From CAYSLU01 sp964431965 (GTDB lineage: Bacteria; Verrucomicrobiota; Kiritimatiellia; CAIKKV01; CAYSLU01): 64,000 bases of DNA. The stretch spans positions 25,465 to 89,464 of the forward strand of contig CAYSLU010000004.1 in NCBI GenBank assembly GCA_964431965.1, given 5' to 3'. Positions 16,619 to 25,640 of the stretch are shown here, in pieces. Position 1 is the first letter of the stretch; each line of letters opens with the position of its first letter. A program made the translations under genes and the position numbers. The notes under the pieces are model-generated. The model searched no databases, had not been told where the DNA came from, and saw only the letters and a program-made list of their open reading frames with translations.

Positions 16619-18319
16619 TCATGCGTGGTCAAGGAGCACGTCGCCGGGGATCCAGCAGTGCGCGCCGCTCGCATGCTCCGCGAAGGGCTCGAGTTCGAGC
16701 GCGCCGCCGGCGGACCAGCGGAGTCGCCACCGGCCGGCATCCGACTCCACGGCGGGCAGCTCCGCCGGTCCGGCGCCCATCGAGAGGAGCCAGAGCCCGG
16801 CCAGCCGCTTCGGCGCCGCGCCAGACCACGTGTACGCATGGTCCCAGCGCCACTCGCGCTCACCCGCCGCGCCGCAGGACGACCGCACGTCTCCTTCGAG
16901 CGGTCGGAAGGCGAGCGTGAGGACAGACGCGCCATAGTCCAGCAGCACGCGCTGCCAGCCGCCGGTTTCCTCGGCCGCCGGTGAACTCACCGTGGCGGAC
17001 ACCAGGCGGAACCGGTCAGTCACACACGGCCAGCCGGGCGCAACGGCATCCAAGCGGCGAAGCGCCAGGAAGACCGATCCTCGGCGAAAGCCGAACGTGC
17101 GACCCACGGCCGCCTCGGGGCAGTCGTCCGAGAGCACGCACGACGGTCGGTCGTGCCGCCCGCGCGCCGGCAGGGCGCGCACAGTCCCGCGCTCCTCTGC
17201 TTCCCACTGCAGGTAGCCCCAGTCGCCGCGCCGGTGGTGGAACGCGACCGGCATGCTCTGCCAGTGCAGGCCCCACCCGGTGTGGTCGGTGTCCTCCATC
17301 ACGGGATACCGCGACATCACGCCGATCCGCCAGTCAGGCTCAACCTGGGCCAGCGCGACGGCGCCGTCGTAGCAGGCGATCTCCACGGCGCCCCCCGGCG
17401 CGCGAGCCGCTCCGAGCCGCTCGCGGAGCCCGCGCCGGTGCGCCAGCGCGGCCATGCACTGGAAGCTCGCGCCGGCCTCGCGGACGGCCGCATCGACCAT
17501 CAGGTCGCGGTACGGCCGGCACCACCCCTCTCGGCGCTCAGGCGTCCAGGGCGACTCCTGCATCGAGTAGCACCGGATGGTCGGAACGCGCGGCCCGCCC
17601 GCATAGGTCATGTCGATGTCGTCCAGCTCGCGCAGCAGGGCCTCGACGACGGCCGCCGTTTCGGGCGGCAGACGCTTCGCCAGCAGGAGCAGCGCGACCA
17701 GCTCGCCCTGCGCAACCTTGGCGTACAGGTCGCTCAGGTGCTCGCCCCAGCCCCACTCGCGGTCGCGCCAGTAGGCCACCGCCCGCGCCATCATCTCCTC
17801 AACGGCGGGGTCGTTTCGCTCCTCGAACAGCTCCATCAGCAGCCAGCGGCAGACCAGATCGCCGAGGCACATGTTCGGATAGCGCAGCCGGCTCTCGTCC
17901 AGCCCGTCGGTCTGCCGGCGGAACCAGTGGACGCAGTCGCGCAGCATCTCGTCCAGCACCGCCAGATCGTCCGGCGCCAGCAGGCGCCCGGACTCGATCC
18001 GCAGCATCAGAAGGCCCAGCCCGGTGAAGAAGCCGCTGTTGGTGTCGGTAACCCCGACGTCCTCCCACTTCCACCAGAAGCAGCCGCGCTTATCGCCGTC
18101 CCGCACTTGCGCCTCTCGGATCCGGCGCAGAGCGCGGCCGGCCGGCACCCGATCCAAAGCGCCGTCAATGCCGGCGGATGCCAGCCGCCACGCGCTGGCC
18201 CGGATGATGTGGACGGGATCGGGCTTGCCGGTCTTGCCGTCCTCGTGCTGAACCCAGAGCCCCACGTCCTCATCCCAGCCGGCCAGGTAGGACACCGATG
18301 GATCCGACGGTCGCGTCAT
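16619..18319 (-). CDS. Conserved hypothetical, predicted (alpha/alpha) barrel protein
   Basis: A 566-aa protein without signal peptide. The first 330 residues look mainly helical, Trp- and Arg-rich (CFWWKWEDVGVTDTNSGFF, LRYPNMCLGDLVCRWLLMEL), as in (alpha/alpha) toroid enzymes. The last 230 look beta-rich (FGFRRGSVFLALRRLDAV, RVLLDYGASVLTLAF), as in the C-terminal sheet domains of heparinase/lyase-type proteins. I do not recognise the family with confidence. GAGGAG precedes the ATG at 18319. It is the last gene of the minus-strand glycan locus, separated from the DUF4838 gene by a REP-like repeat. Confidence 0.6.
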   Translation of the reverse strand: MTRPSDPSVSYLAGWDEDVGLWVQHEDGKTGKPDPVHIIRASAWRLASAGIDGALDRVPAGRALRRIREAQVRDGDKRGCFWWKWEDVGVTDTNSGFFTGLGLLMLRIESGRLLAPDDLAVLDEMLRDCVHWFRRQTDGLDESRLRYPNMCLGDLVCRWLLMELFEERNDPAVEEMMARAVAYWRDREWGWGEHLSDLYAKVAQGELVALLLLAKRLPPETAAVVEALLRELDDIDMTYAGGPRVPTIRCYSMQESPWTPERREGWCRPYRDLMVDAAVREAGASFQCMAALAHRRGLRERLGAARAPGGAVEIACYDGAVALAQVEPDWRIGVMSRYPVMEDTDHTGWGLHWQSMPVAFHHRRGDWGYLQWEAEERGTVRALPARGRHDRPSCVLSDDCPEAAVGRTFGFRRGSVFLALRRLDAVAPGWPCVTDRFRLVSATVSSPAAEETGGWQRVLLDYGASVLTLAFRPLEGDVRSSCGAAGEREWRWDHAYTWSGAAPKRLAGLWLLSMGAGPAELPAVESDAGRWRLRWSAGGALELEPFAEHASGAHCWIPGDVLLDHA

Positions 18320-18334
18320 ATGCTCCTCATTCGC

Positions 18335-18429
18335 GGGCGGCGAGGCCTCCGCCCCTCCCGCCGCGCGACTCTCGGCTGCCGCGCGATCTCAATCCCTCAA
18401 CGGGCCAGCCCGCGGCCTCGCCGGGCCTG
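18335..18429. repeat. REP-like palindromic repeat, diverged copy (D)
   Basis: An intergenic repeat of about 95 bp, a diverged copy of the element found at 21048, 21187 and 21816. It starts with the stem GGGCGG...CCGCCC and contains the shared words CCCCTCCCGCC, GCGCGA and GCGGCCTCG. It lies between two minus-strand genes. Confidence 0.75.
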
Positions 18430-18446
18430 ACCATGGCAGGAGCGAC

Positions 18447-21002
18447 TCACCGCGGGCGGTCGGCCGCACCGCTGATCCGGATCTCGCGCTCGAGCCACAG
18501 CCGTTTCTCATCCCGTGGCACGGACGCGCGAGCGGTCTCAACGGAAACGCGCAGCATGCCGTCCGCCAGCCTCACGCTCCCGCCGATGATCGCCGGGGCC
18601 ACGTACCGGTCGTCTACGACGCAGCCCGCCGACGGCAGCGCCACCCGCAGCGCAGTCGTGCTCGCGGGCAGCCGGCCAACCAGCACGCGACGCGGCTTGC
18701 CTGCCTTCTGGCCCTTCACGCGCGCGGGCACCTCATTGGAGGGGGAGAACGCCACCGCGGTCCAGACACCGGAGGTTGACATCGCCTCAATCGCGACGCC
18801 GGTGACGTTGGTGCCGACCGCGTATTCCGTGACGTGCGCACAGCGCGTGAAGTCGTTGCCCGGCAGCCGGCTGATCGCCTGCGAGCCGACGGTGATGCGG
18901 ATCACGCCGTCCTCCGTCAGCTCCACGCGCTTGCTCGCGCTCTGCTTCACGCTCGATCCGGAAACATGATCCGTGTCCATCGTCACAGACGTTTCGGTCG
19001 GCACGCCCGAGACCATGCCGTAGGTCCAGGATGGATACACCCGCTCCACGGCTCCGCCGACCGCGGGCCATCCTTCTTCGTCGGTGTTGGACGACACCCG
19101 CAGCAGGGGCCGGCCGCGGAACTCGATCTGCCGGATGCGCAGGCCGATGGCCGACGCAACGCGGACCGCGACGTCGCCGCGCCGGAGCGTAACCAGCGGC
19201 CCTCCGTGCGAGGCGAGGAACAGCTCGTGGTAGTGGCGGTATGCGCCCCACTCGCGCGGGCTCGCCTGGCGCGCGTGCTGGCAAAGCCGCAGCGCGCGGT
19301 CGAACGTCCAGCCGCCCGCCGCCACGTTGGTGAGGTCCGGGCGGATCAGCCGCCCGTCGGCCTCGGCCAGCGGGCCGGGCCGCCACAGGTCGAACGCGTC
19401 CAGGCTGACGGCGGCCTCCTCGACCCGGCGGGCATAGGGCTCGCGGCCGGCGGAGAGCCGGCGCGCGTCGTCCATGAGCCCGCGCTGCTTCGCCATGCGC
19501 TCGCGCCCGAGGTACGCGCGGGCGATCGGCCCGCGCTCAGCGAACTCGTCGAGGTGGACCTGGTTCGTGAGCGCCGTAGCGGCGGCGTCCTCCAGGTCGG
19601 CCACGTACGCGAGGAGCGGCGCGGCGGCCGGCCCATAGTAGCCCGCGCAGAACTCGCGCACGAGCGCATCCGGATCGCCCGCCGGATCCCACAGGAGGTG
19701 GCGCCAGACGTAGTTCTTCAGCACCACGAGATCGCCGCCGGTCGATACGTAGTTGCCCTGGATGATCAGGCCGCCGACGCCCGACTCGGCGTAGTACCGC
19801 ATGTTCGCGGCAATCGAGCGGATGACCGGAAACGGGTACATGAAGTTGTCGCCGAAGTTGACGGCGTAGTCCCAGACGTGCACGCGACCCGGCGCCAGCT
19901 GGCCCCACTTCCGCAGGTTGGCCGCGTACCCCGCGTTGTCCGGACAGTCGCGAACTCCGTGGATGATGCAGTGCCGCAGGTGGGGGACGCGGGCGACGAC
20001 GTTCGAGCGCGGCACGGTGAGCGTCGGCGGCGCCTCCATGCTCATGTACGGCATGGTCCCCACCTGGATGCCCGGAAACTGCGCGTCGAGGATCTCGGCC
20101 ACGCGGTTGATCATCCGGAGGTTCGTGCCGCCGATGATTCCGCGCCGCTTGCCCTCCTTGTCCGTCCATCCCTCCTCGAGATAGATCGCCTCGCACCGCT
20201 CGCACTCGCACGCGCCGCCGTAGGCGTCGCCCATGCCGGCCATGTAGATCCAGTCGCGCACGTTGCCCTTGCGCTGGCGCACCTGCGCGGCCAGCGCGGC
20301 CGCCACGGCGTCGGCGATGCCGGGCGCGCTGTAGCAGAAGTGGATCTGGTTCGCCGCGCGGCGGCCGGTCTTGCGACTGAACGGCAGGATCTCGGGATGG
20401 GAGGCCGCGTACGACTCGAGCAGCGCGTTGAGCGTGTGCCCGCCCGTCCAATCCTGCGTGCTGAAGCTGCGCGCCTTGAAGCGGAAGCCTCCGTCCTTGG
20501 ACTCCGCCTCGCGGTTCATGAGCAGCATCTGCCGGAAGGGCGGGCGCTTCACCGTCTCGCCGGGATCCAGCCGGACCGTCGGCGAGCGCGGCACATCCTC
20601 CTCGGTCGCGGACCACCAGCGGCACCCGAGCCGGTCCTCGAGGAACGCGAACACGCCGAACCGCACGCCGGTTCGCGTAGCGCCGCCGATTTCGAGGCTC
20701 TCCTCCGATACCCGGATCGCATAGGCGTCGCCCGAGCCCGTCCAGTCGCGCCCGTCGGGATAGCCGACGCGGATGCTCCGGCCCGCCGCCGGTGGCTCGT
20801 TCGTGCGCACGGCGAACGCGGCGCCGGATATTCGCTCCAGGTACTGCGCCAGGTTGGTGGCCGCCTCCGCGTGCCCCCTCGCCGCGAAGATCGGGCACGC
20901 GTTCGTCCCGTTCTCGACCAGCACGAGGCCGGGACCGGGCGCGGCCAGCGCCGTCGCGGCGACTGTGGCGATGACGATTGCAGTCTTGGCTATCAGATGC
21001 AT
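18447..21002 (-). CDS. Secreted DUF4838 glycosidase-like protein
   Basis: An 851-aa exported protein. A signal peptide (MHLIAKTAIVIATVAATALA, cut before APG) begins at the ATG at 21002, preceded by GAGGGAAGAG; upstream in-frame sequence is the REP element and is not coding. Residues 35-170 match the alpha-glucuronidase-like N-terminal domain (LAQYLERISGAAF, IRVGYPDGRDW). DUF4838 follows with ..GGTNLRMINRVAEIL.. and ..CECERCEAIY.. (about 300-560). The last 200 residues form a beta-sandwich. It is probably a periplasmic or surface glycoside hydrolase; DUF4838 itself has no firmly assigned reaction. Confidence 0.82.
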   Translation of the reverse strand: MHLIAKTAIVIATVAATALAAPGPGLVLVENGTNACPIFAARGHAEAATNLAQYLERISGAAFAVRTNEPPAAGRSIRVGYPDGRDWTGSGDAYAIRVSEESLEIGGATRTGVRFGVFAFLEDRLGCRWWSATEEDVPRSPTVRLDPGETVKRPPFRQMLLMNREAESKDGGFRFKARSFSTQDWTGGHTLNALLESYAASHPEILPFSRKTGRRAANQIHFCYSAPGIADAVAAALAAQVRQRKGNVRDWIYMAGMGDAYGGACECERCEAIYLEEGWTDKEGKRRGIIGGTNLRMINRVAEILDAQFPGIQVGTMPYMSMEAPPTLTVPRSNVVARVPHLRHCIIHGVRDCPDNAGYAANLRKWGQLAPGRVHVWDYAVNFGDNFMYPFPVIRSIAANMRYYAESGVGGLIIQGNYVSTGGDLVVLKNYVWRHLLWDPAGDPDALVREFCAGYYGPAAAPLLAYVADLEDAAATALTNQVHLDEFAERGPIARAYLGRERMAKQRGLMDDARRLSAGREPYARRVEEAAVSLDAFDLWRPGPLAEADGRLIRPDLTNVAAGGWTFDRALRLCQHARQASPREWGAYRHYHELFLASHGGPLVTLRRGDVAVRVASAIGLRIRQIEFRGRPLLRVSSNTDEEGWPAVGGAVERVYPSWTYGMVSGVPTETSVTMDTDHVSGSSVKQSASKRVELTEDGVIRITVGSQAISRLPGNDFTRCAHVTEYAVGTNVTGVAIEAMSTSGVWTAVAFSPSNEVPARVKGQKAGKPRRVLVGRLPASTTALRVALPSAGCVVDDRYVAPAIIGGSVRLADGMLRVSVETARASVPRDEKRLWLEREIRISGAADRPR

Positions 21003-21047
21003 TTGCACGCTCTTCCCTCGGGCGCAAGCCTTCAGCGCACCACTTGC

Positions 21048-21150
21048 GGGCGGCGGGGCCGCCGCCCCTCCCGCCGTTCGGCTCTCCGCAACCGCGGATC
21101 TCACCCCTCGCCGGGACGGCCCGTGGCCCCGCGGGCCTGACTCTGTCCAG
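21048..21150. repeat. REP-like palindromic repeat (copy A)
   Basis: The stem GGGCGGCGG (21048-21056) pairs with CCGCCGCCC (21059-21067) around a two-base loop. A second stem GGCCCG...CGGGCC follows at about 21118-21137. A shared tail CTGTCCAG runs to 21150. All four copies have the same orientation and sit outside genes. Confidence 0.85.
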
Positions 21151-21186
21151 AGCCAGCCAGGCTCGCGCCTCCTGCGCTCCGTCCAC

Positions 21187-21290
21187 GGGCGGCGGGGCCG
21201 CCGCCCCTCCCGCCGTGCGGCTCTCCGCAACCGCGCGATCTCAGCCCTCACCGGGACGGCCCGCGGCCTCGCGGGCCTGCTCCTGTCCAG
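21187..21290. repeat. REP-like palindromic repeat (copy B), downstream border of RAYT
   Basis: Nearly identical to copy A over about 100 bp, including both hairpins and the CTGTCCAG tail. It ends 25 bp from the RAYT stop codon. Copies A and B are a tandem pair separated by 36 bp, like the paired REPs (BIMEs) of enterobacteria and pseudomonads. Confidence 0.85.
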
Positions 21291-21314
21291 ACCACGCCAA
21301 GCATGCGCGATCCA

Positions 21315-21788
21315 TCACCACCGCAGTTCGTTCAGCGTTCCCTGATATGCCCATTCTTCCGGTTGCGTAACCAACCCCCGACGCACTGGATTCCGCATCA
21401 CGTAATCCCATTTCATTTCGTAGTGGTGCACGTGTCGGAGCTGCGTATCCCAGCAGTCGCGCATCCATAACGGCCGAACCTCGGGGATCTCTCGGCTGAC
21501 CATGCGTTTCCAGAATCCGACCCATTCCTTGACGCCTTCCGTGTCCGGCTGTGCCGGGGAACAGAAGAGATGCACATGCTCCGGCATCACGACGTAGCGT
21601 CCGACACTCCAGCGGCGCGCCGCCGCCCACTGGCTTCTCAGAAGCTGATGCATCCGGTCGTTCGCCAGGACAGGCCGCCGATCCTTGCTGCAAACCGTCA
21701 CGAACACGATGACCGGCTGATTCCACCGTTCGATGTTCGGCATGTGCGCCGGACGGTGACGCCGCTGTTGTGTGCCTTGCTCAGTCAT
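21315..21788 (-). CDS. REP-associated tyrosine transposase (RAYT, IS200-like Y1 family)
   Basis: A 157-aa single-strand transposase of the Y1/HUH superfamily. The metal-binding HUH motif is seen as MPEHVHLF (His71, His73). The catalytic Tyr is probably Tyr129 in the helix DYVMRNPVRRGLV, the classic RAYT form. The sequence WMRDCWDTQLRHVHHYEM matches the segment between them. The N-terminal strand PVIVFVTVCSKDRRPVL fits as well. The start at 21788 gives MTEQG; an alternative at 21743 gives MPNIERW. REP-like repeats flank it on both sides (21187 and 21816), so it is a domesticated RAYT with its own substrates rather than an ordinary IS. Confidence 0.92.
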   Translation of the reverse strand: MTEQGTQQRRHRPAHMPNIERWNQPVIVFVTVCSKDRRPVLANDRMHQLLRSQWAAARRWSVGRYVVMPEHVHLFCSPAQPDTEGVKEWVGFWKRMVSREIPEVRPLWMRDCWDTQLRHVHHYEMKWDYVMRNPVRRGLVTQPEEWAYQGTLNELRW

Positions 21789-21815
21789 GTGCCCAAACTT
21801 ACGCCTGTCACTCTC

Positions 21816-21906
21816 GGGCGGCGGGGCCGCCGCCCCTCCCGCCGTTCGGCGCTCCGCAACCGCGGATCTCACCCCTCACCGGGACGGCCCGTGGCCCCGC
21901 GGGCCT
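21816..21906. repeat. REP-like palindromic repeat (copy C), upstream border of RAYT
   Basis: Nearly identical to copies A and B for the first 90 bp, from GGGCGGCGG at 21816 to GCGGGCC at 21905. It lacks the CTGTCCAG tail because the TAG stop of the neighbouring minus-strand gene begins four bases further on (21910-21912). It may therefore act as that gene's 3' hairpin. Confidence 0.85.
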
Positions 21907-21909
21907 CGG

Positions 21910-24486
21910 CTACGGCCCCGACGCCGACGGGCCGATGTAGGGCTTCAGGCGATAGGTCAGCGCCACGGACGCCACGTTGGTCGGCGCGTCCACAAGGCGC
22001 ACCAGCACGGTGCTGTTGCTGCCCCGCATGACCGGCATCGGCTGCTCGAACTCCACACGGCATCCGTAGCCGACGCGGTCGATCTCGACCGCGGAGGCGC
22101 GGACCGGGGCCGCTCCGAGCGGGCCGATCACGCGGCCGGCTTCGTTCAGCGCGAAGACGCGGGTCGCCGGCTTCGGCTTCCGACTCTTCCGCTCCTTCTC
22201 GGTCGCATCCGCGAACGGAATCATCTCATAGGCTTCGCGCACCCGGCCCCGCAGCTGGCTCCAGCCGCCGTAGAGGCTGAACAGCCCATCGGCTGCCGAC
22301 GGCTCGAGCCGCACGCCGCAGACGATCGAATCCTCCCGGAACTCATAGCGGCGATAGACCTGCACCGAGGACTGGCGGACCTCGCCCGAGCTGGTCACCA
22401 CGTTGGTCGCGAGCCGCGCGTCTACGTGCTCGCTGTTGGCCGACACGAGCGGCTGGCCGTCTTCGGTCGTGCCGACGACCGAGTGAATGTGAAATCCGCG
22501 CCACTGGGACGGATGCATCCCGCCGCCGTAGGCGCCGTTGAGGGTGGCGGCGATGACCTGTCCCTTGGCGGGGACGTGAACCTGGCAGAGCATGCCGCCG
22601 CCGTAGCCGACCTGGCCGTGGAAGCCCTCTCCCACCCACGTGGGCGACAGGCGGCCGTGGTACGTGACCGCGTAGTACGTCGGCCGCCGCGCCGCAAAAA
22701 ACTCGTTGGCGCCGTTGACGGAGGCCGTCAGGTTCGACCCGCCGATGCCCTTCCACGCATAGGCCCCCGGCTGCCACATGTCGTACGTGCCGCCGGCCAC
22801 TCCGCCCGCCGTGCGCGAACTCCACGGGGCCGCATCGAGCCCGTCGGCATAGACATAGCTGTAGAAACTGAGCACGCCGGCGTAGGCATCCGCGAACCGG
22901 CGATCGCCCAGGTCGGCGAGGACCGCCTGCCAGCCGCGCAGCACGTAGCTGCCGTAGTTCTCGTCGTACCCGAAACTCTCCTGGATGCCCCCGGACGGAC
23001 CGATGCCCGCGCGATCGCCGAAGCCGCCGTCCGCGAACCGGTCCCAGTAGGCGTCGAACAGTTCCTTCTGGAGCGGGTCGCCGCTGGCCTCCGCGCAGTA
23101 GCGGAGCGCCTGCACGAGGCTCGCGAGGGCGTTCCCGTTCACCAGCTCGCCGGTCCGGCAGAATGCCAGCCGGTCGCCGACCTGGATGATGAACTCGCGG
23201 ATCGCCGCCTTCGCCGGCTCCGGCGCGTCCGACTGCTGGAGGATCCGCCACGCCGGCCGGTGGTAGAAGAAGCTGTAACACCCCATCTCGTACGCCAGGT
23301 TCTTCATCGGCCCGTGGGCGATCACGTCGCCGGGCCCCATGGCGTTCAGGCCGTTCGCCATATCGCGCAGCGCGGCGCGCAGGGCCAGCGGGCTCCGGTT
23401 GGCCGGATAGCTGTGCATGATGCGGTCGGCCGAGTGGCGCGCGGGAGTCTGGTGCGAGCCCGGCGAGACGTAGTTCGTTCGCGCGGGCAGGTCGGCCGGC
23501 AGCTCGGCCGGATCCGCAGGCAGGGCGCGCAGCCAGTCGTGGAAGCGTACCTGGTAGGGATGCCAGAACGTTCGTCCGTCGTGGTAGATGGCCCCCCCCT
23601 GCAGGGCGCGCGCCGTCTGCGCGTCCGGCGCGAACACGGCGTTGACCGTGTTGTTGGGCCGCTTGGCCGGCGGATCGCTGAACATGCCGAAGCAGGCGGC
23701 CGCGAGGAAGTCGCCCGGGCCGGGCGAAACGTCGAGCGTCAGCACCTGGTCGTCGTACTGGCCCGGGGCGGCGAAGTAGCCCAGCTTCTGGAGCGCGCCG
23801 TCGTACTTCAGCTCGATGGGCTGCCCCTGCGGATCGCGCAGCACGAACGAGCGGGACGCCGGCCAGTCCATTTCCAGAAACAGGATCCACACCTTCGTCG
23901 CGCCGCGCGGCACGTACAGGTAGCTACGGCGGTACTGGTCCCCGCGCCCGTGCAGCCAGTAGCCGGTGCTGGCCAGGCCATACGGCCGCACGGGGTCCAG
24001 GCGCAGGGTCACGAAATGATCGGGAACGCCCGTCACGAGCACGCGGTATGCGCCGGCCGGGCCCGCGGGCACGGGATAGCGCAGCAGGCGCTTCGGCACA
24101 GCCGCCAGGCGCGCCGGATCGGAGAGCAGGCTCCAGCGCACCGCCGGCTCCAGCCCGCGCGAGTAGCACGTGGCGTAGTACCACGCCTCATGGTCCCAGC
24201 CCGCCGAAGCCGGCTGGTAGCCGCCGCCGGGGATCCCGTCGTCCGGAACCACCTCGCGCACCAGCAGCCTGCCGTCGGGCGCGTAGATCTTCACCAGAAG
24301 CTCCGCCGGACCGCGGGCCACATGGTTGATGTCCTGAATGTCGAGGCTGACCGTGAAACCGGCGCCGGAGGGATTAGGCACAAAGGCTTCGAAGCCGTCG
24401 TATAGACGGCGCGCGGGCTCGTCCGCCCCCGCGGCCGTCACGGCCAGCCCGGCCATGGCCACCGCCAGGCACGTCAAGCGCCTCAC
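21910..24486 (-). CDS. Secreted polysaccharide-lyase-like protein
   Basis: An 858-aa exported protein starting at GTG 24486 with a signal peptide (MRRLTCLAVAMAGLAVTAAG, then ADEP). The first 250 residues are beta-rich. A helical region of about 350-620 follows (LALRAALRDMANGLNAM, KNLAYEMGCYSFFYHRPAW, YDENYGSYVLRGWQAVLADL). The rest is beta-rich (TYYAVTYHGRLSPTWVGEGF, GGMHPSQWRGFHIHS). This layout is that of (alpha/alpha) toroid polysaccharide lyases such as PL8 or heparinase-type enzymes. N, Y and H are present in suitable places, but I cannot fix the catalytic residues. Its start overlaps the regulator's stop by GTGA, so both are one transcript. Confidence 0.65.
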   Translation of the reverse strand: MRRLTCLAVAMAGLAVTAAGADEPARRLYDGFEAFVPNPSGAGFTVSLDIQDINHVARGPAELLVKIYAPDGRLLVREVVPDDGIPGGGYQPASAGWDHEAWYYATCYSRGLEPAVRWSLLSDPARLAAVPKRLLRYPVPAGPAGAYRVLVTGVPDHFVTLRLDPVRPYGLASTGYWLHGRGDQYRRSYLYVPRGATKVWILFLEMDWPASRSFVLRDPQGQPIELKYDGALQKLGYFAAPGQYDDQVLTLDVSPGPGDFLAAACFGMFSDPPAKRPNNTVNAVFAPDAQTARALQGGAIYHDGRTFWHPYQVRFHDWLRALPADPAELPADLPARTNYVSPGSHQTPARHSADRIMHSYPANRSPLALRAALRDMANGLNAMGPGDVIAHGPMKNLAYEMGCYSFFYHRPAWRILQQSDAPEPAKAAIREFIIQVGDRLAFCRTGELVNGNALASLVQALRYCAEASGDPLQKELFDAYWDRFADGGFGDRAGIGPSGGIQESFGYDENYGSYVLRGWQAVLADLGDRRFADAYAGVLSFYSYVYADGLDAAPWSSRTAGGVAGGTYDMWQPGAYAWKGIGGSNLTASVNGANEFFAARRPTYYAVTYHGRLSPTWVGEGFHGQVGYGGGMLCQVHVPAKGQVIAATLNGAYGGGMHPSQWRGFHIHSVVGTTEDGQPLVSANSEHVDARLATNVVTSSGEVRQSSVQVYRRYEFREDSIVCGVRLEPSAADGLFSLYGGWSQLRGRVREAYEMIPFADATEKERKSRKPKPATRVFALNEAGRVIGPLGAAPVRASAVEIDRVGYGCRVEFEQPMPVMRGSNSTVLVRLVDAPTNVASVALTYRLKPYIGPSASGP

Positions 24487-25562
24487 GTCTTGGCGTCCTC
24501 GAGCACGCTATGCGCCAGCTCCGGCGGAAGCAGGAGCGTCTCCGGAGGGAGGTCCGGCGCCACGATCAGCCGCAGCAGCAGATCGCCGGCCGCGACGACC
24601 ATGGCCTCGAGGTAGGCCTCCAGCCGGACGATCGGAACGGGGAAGAACACGTTCAGCCCCCGATTGGTCAGCGCGACGACCATCACCCGCCCCGGAACGT
24701 CCACCCCGCATGCGAGCGCCGCCTGCGCGATCCCCTTCGCGACGCTGTCCTCGGACACGATCACGGCATCCACGTCCGACTCGCGGCGCCAGAACTCGCT
24801 CATGACGCGGTAGCCCCACTCCTCATGCCCGATGTCGGGCGGCACGTCGGGCGAAGGCTCGAGGAATGAAACGCCCTCCCCGCCGAATCGTCGGCGCAAA
24901 TCGTTCGGATCCAGCGCCCGGCCGTGCACGACGAACATGGGTCGGCGGCGGCCGCCAGCGCGGGCCTGCGCCAGCGCGCGCTCGAAGAACGCGTTGAGAT
25001 CCACATACACCCGATACGGCGCCGCGACGCTGCCGATCTCCACATGCGGCACGCGATACCGAGCCCAGTGGCTGGTCTTCATGTGCCGGTAGGCAAAGCT
25101 GCTCTGGACGGTCAGCAGCCCCTTGAGCTTGCCGGCCTCCAGATCTTCCACGAGCGCGGCGGGCAGGCGCGTGGCCGAGAGCGGGTCCTCCGAGTAGACC
25201 CGCGCTTCCATCCCGCACCGCTGGAAATAGGCGGACCCGCAGTCGACCGCCGCGTGGGTGAGCGGCGACCGCTCGTGCGCCGTAACCATTCCCCCCGCAA
25301 GGATGGCCACGCGATCCCGGATATGCGTCGCCCGGACGAACGTGCCGCGGCCGCGCATGCACTCCAGATACCCCCGCTCGGTCAGGTGCTGCACCGCGCG
25401 GTGAAGCGTCACGCGGCTGTGCGGATAGAGATCCTCCAGCGAGCGTACCGCGGGAATCTGATCGCCTTGCTTCCACTCGCCGCGGTGAATCCGGACGAGC
25501 ATATCGTCGGCGACAAGCTGATACGCATGCCTCGGCTCGCCGGACGATTGCGAGATTGTCAT
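24483..25562 (-). CDS. GntR-family regulator with LacI-type sensor domain
   Basis: A 359-aa repressor-type regulator. A GntR winged helix lies at about 8-75 (YQLVADDMLVRIHRGEWKQG, SRVTLHRAVQHLTERGYLEC, RGRGTFV). A LacI/periplasmic-binding-like effector domain follows at about 90-350 (DVDAVIVSEDSVAKGIAQAA, RVMVVALTNRG). It starts at ATG 25562 (MTISQSS); a longer frame from 25580 adds six residues. It heads the transcript with the lyase-like gene, coupled by GTGA, and probably senses a sugar derived from the locus substrate. A palindrome at 25579-25594 sits in its promoter. Confidence 0.87.
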   Translation of the reverse strand: MTISQSSGEPRHAYQLVADDMLVRIHRGEWKQGDQIPAVRSLEDLYPHSRVTLHRAVQHLTERGYLECMRGRGTFVRATHIRDRVAILAGGMVTAHERSPLTHAAVDCGSAYFQRCGMEARVYSEDPLSATRLPAALVEDLEAGKLKGLLTVQSSFAYRHMKTSHWARYRVPHVEIGSVAAPYRVYVDLNAFFERALAQARAGGRRRPMFVVHGRALDPNDLRRRFGGEGVSFLEPSPDVPPDIGHEEWGYRVMSEFWRRESDVDAVIVSEDSVAKGIAQAALACGVDVPGRVMVVALTNRGLNVFFPVPIVRLEAYLEAMVVAAGDLLLRLIVAPDLPPETLLLPPELAHSVLEDAKT

Positions 25563-25578
25563 AGGACACTCTAAACAC

Positions 25579-25594
25579 AACCGGTATATGGGTT
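25579..25594. promoter_or_regulatory. Candidate operator for the GntR regulator
   Basis: AACCGGTATATGGGTT is an imperfect 16-bp palindrome (AACC/GGTT arms with a TATA core) located 17-32 bases upstream of the regulator start. That position would overlap a promoter -10 region, fitting autoregulation. It is the only such site I noticed near this gene. Confidence 0.3.
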
Positions 25595-25640
25595 CAAGCT
25601 ATCAGGCTTCACCCGCTATGACTGCTTGCACCCGGAATGA

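Noticed and set aside
18834..21140. Plus-strand 768-aa ORF antisense to the DUF4838 gene
   Set aside because: Shadow of the real gene; its sequence is Arg/His/Val-rich with no recognisable domain, and the minus frame has a signal peptide and DUF4838 motifs.
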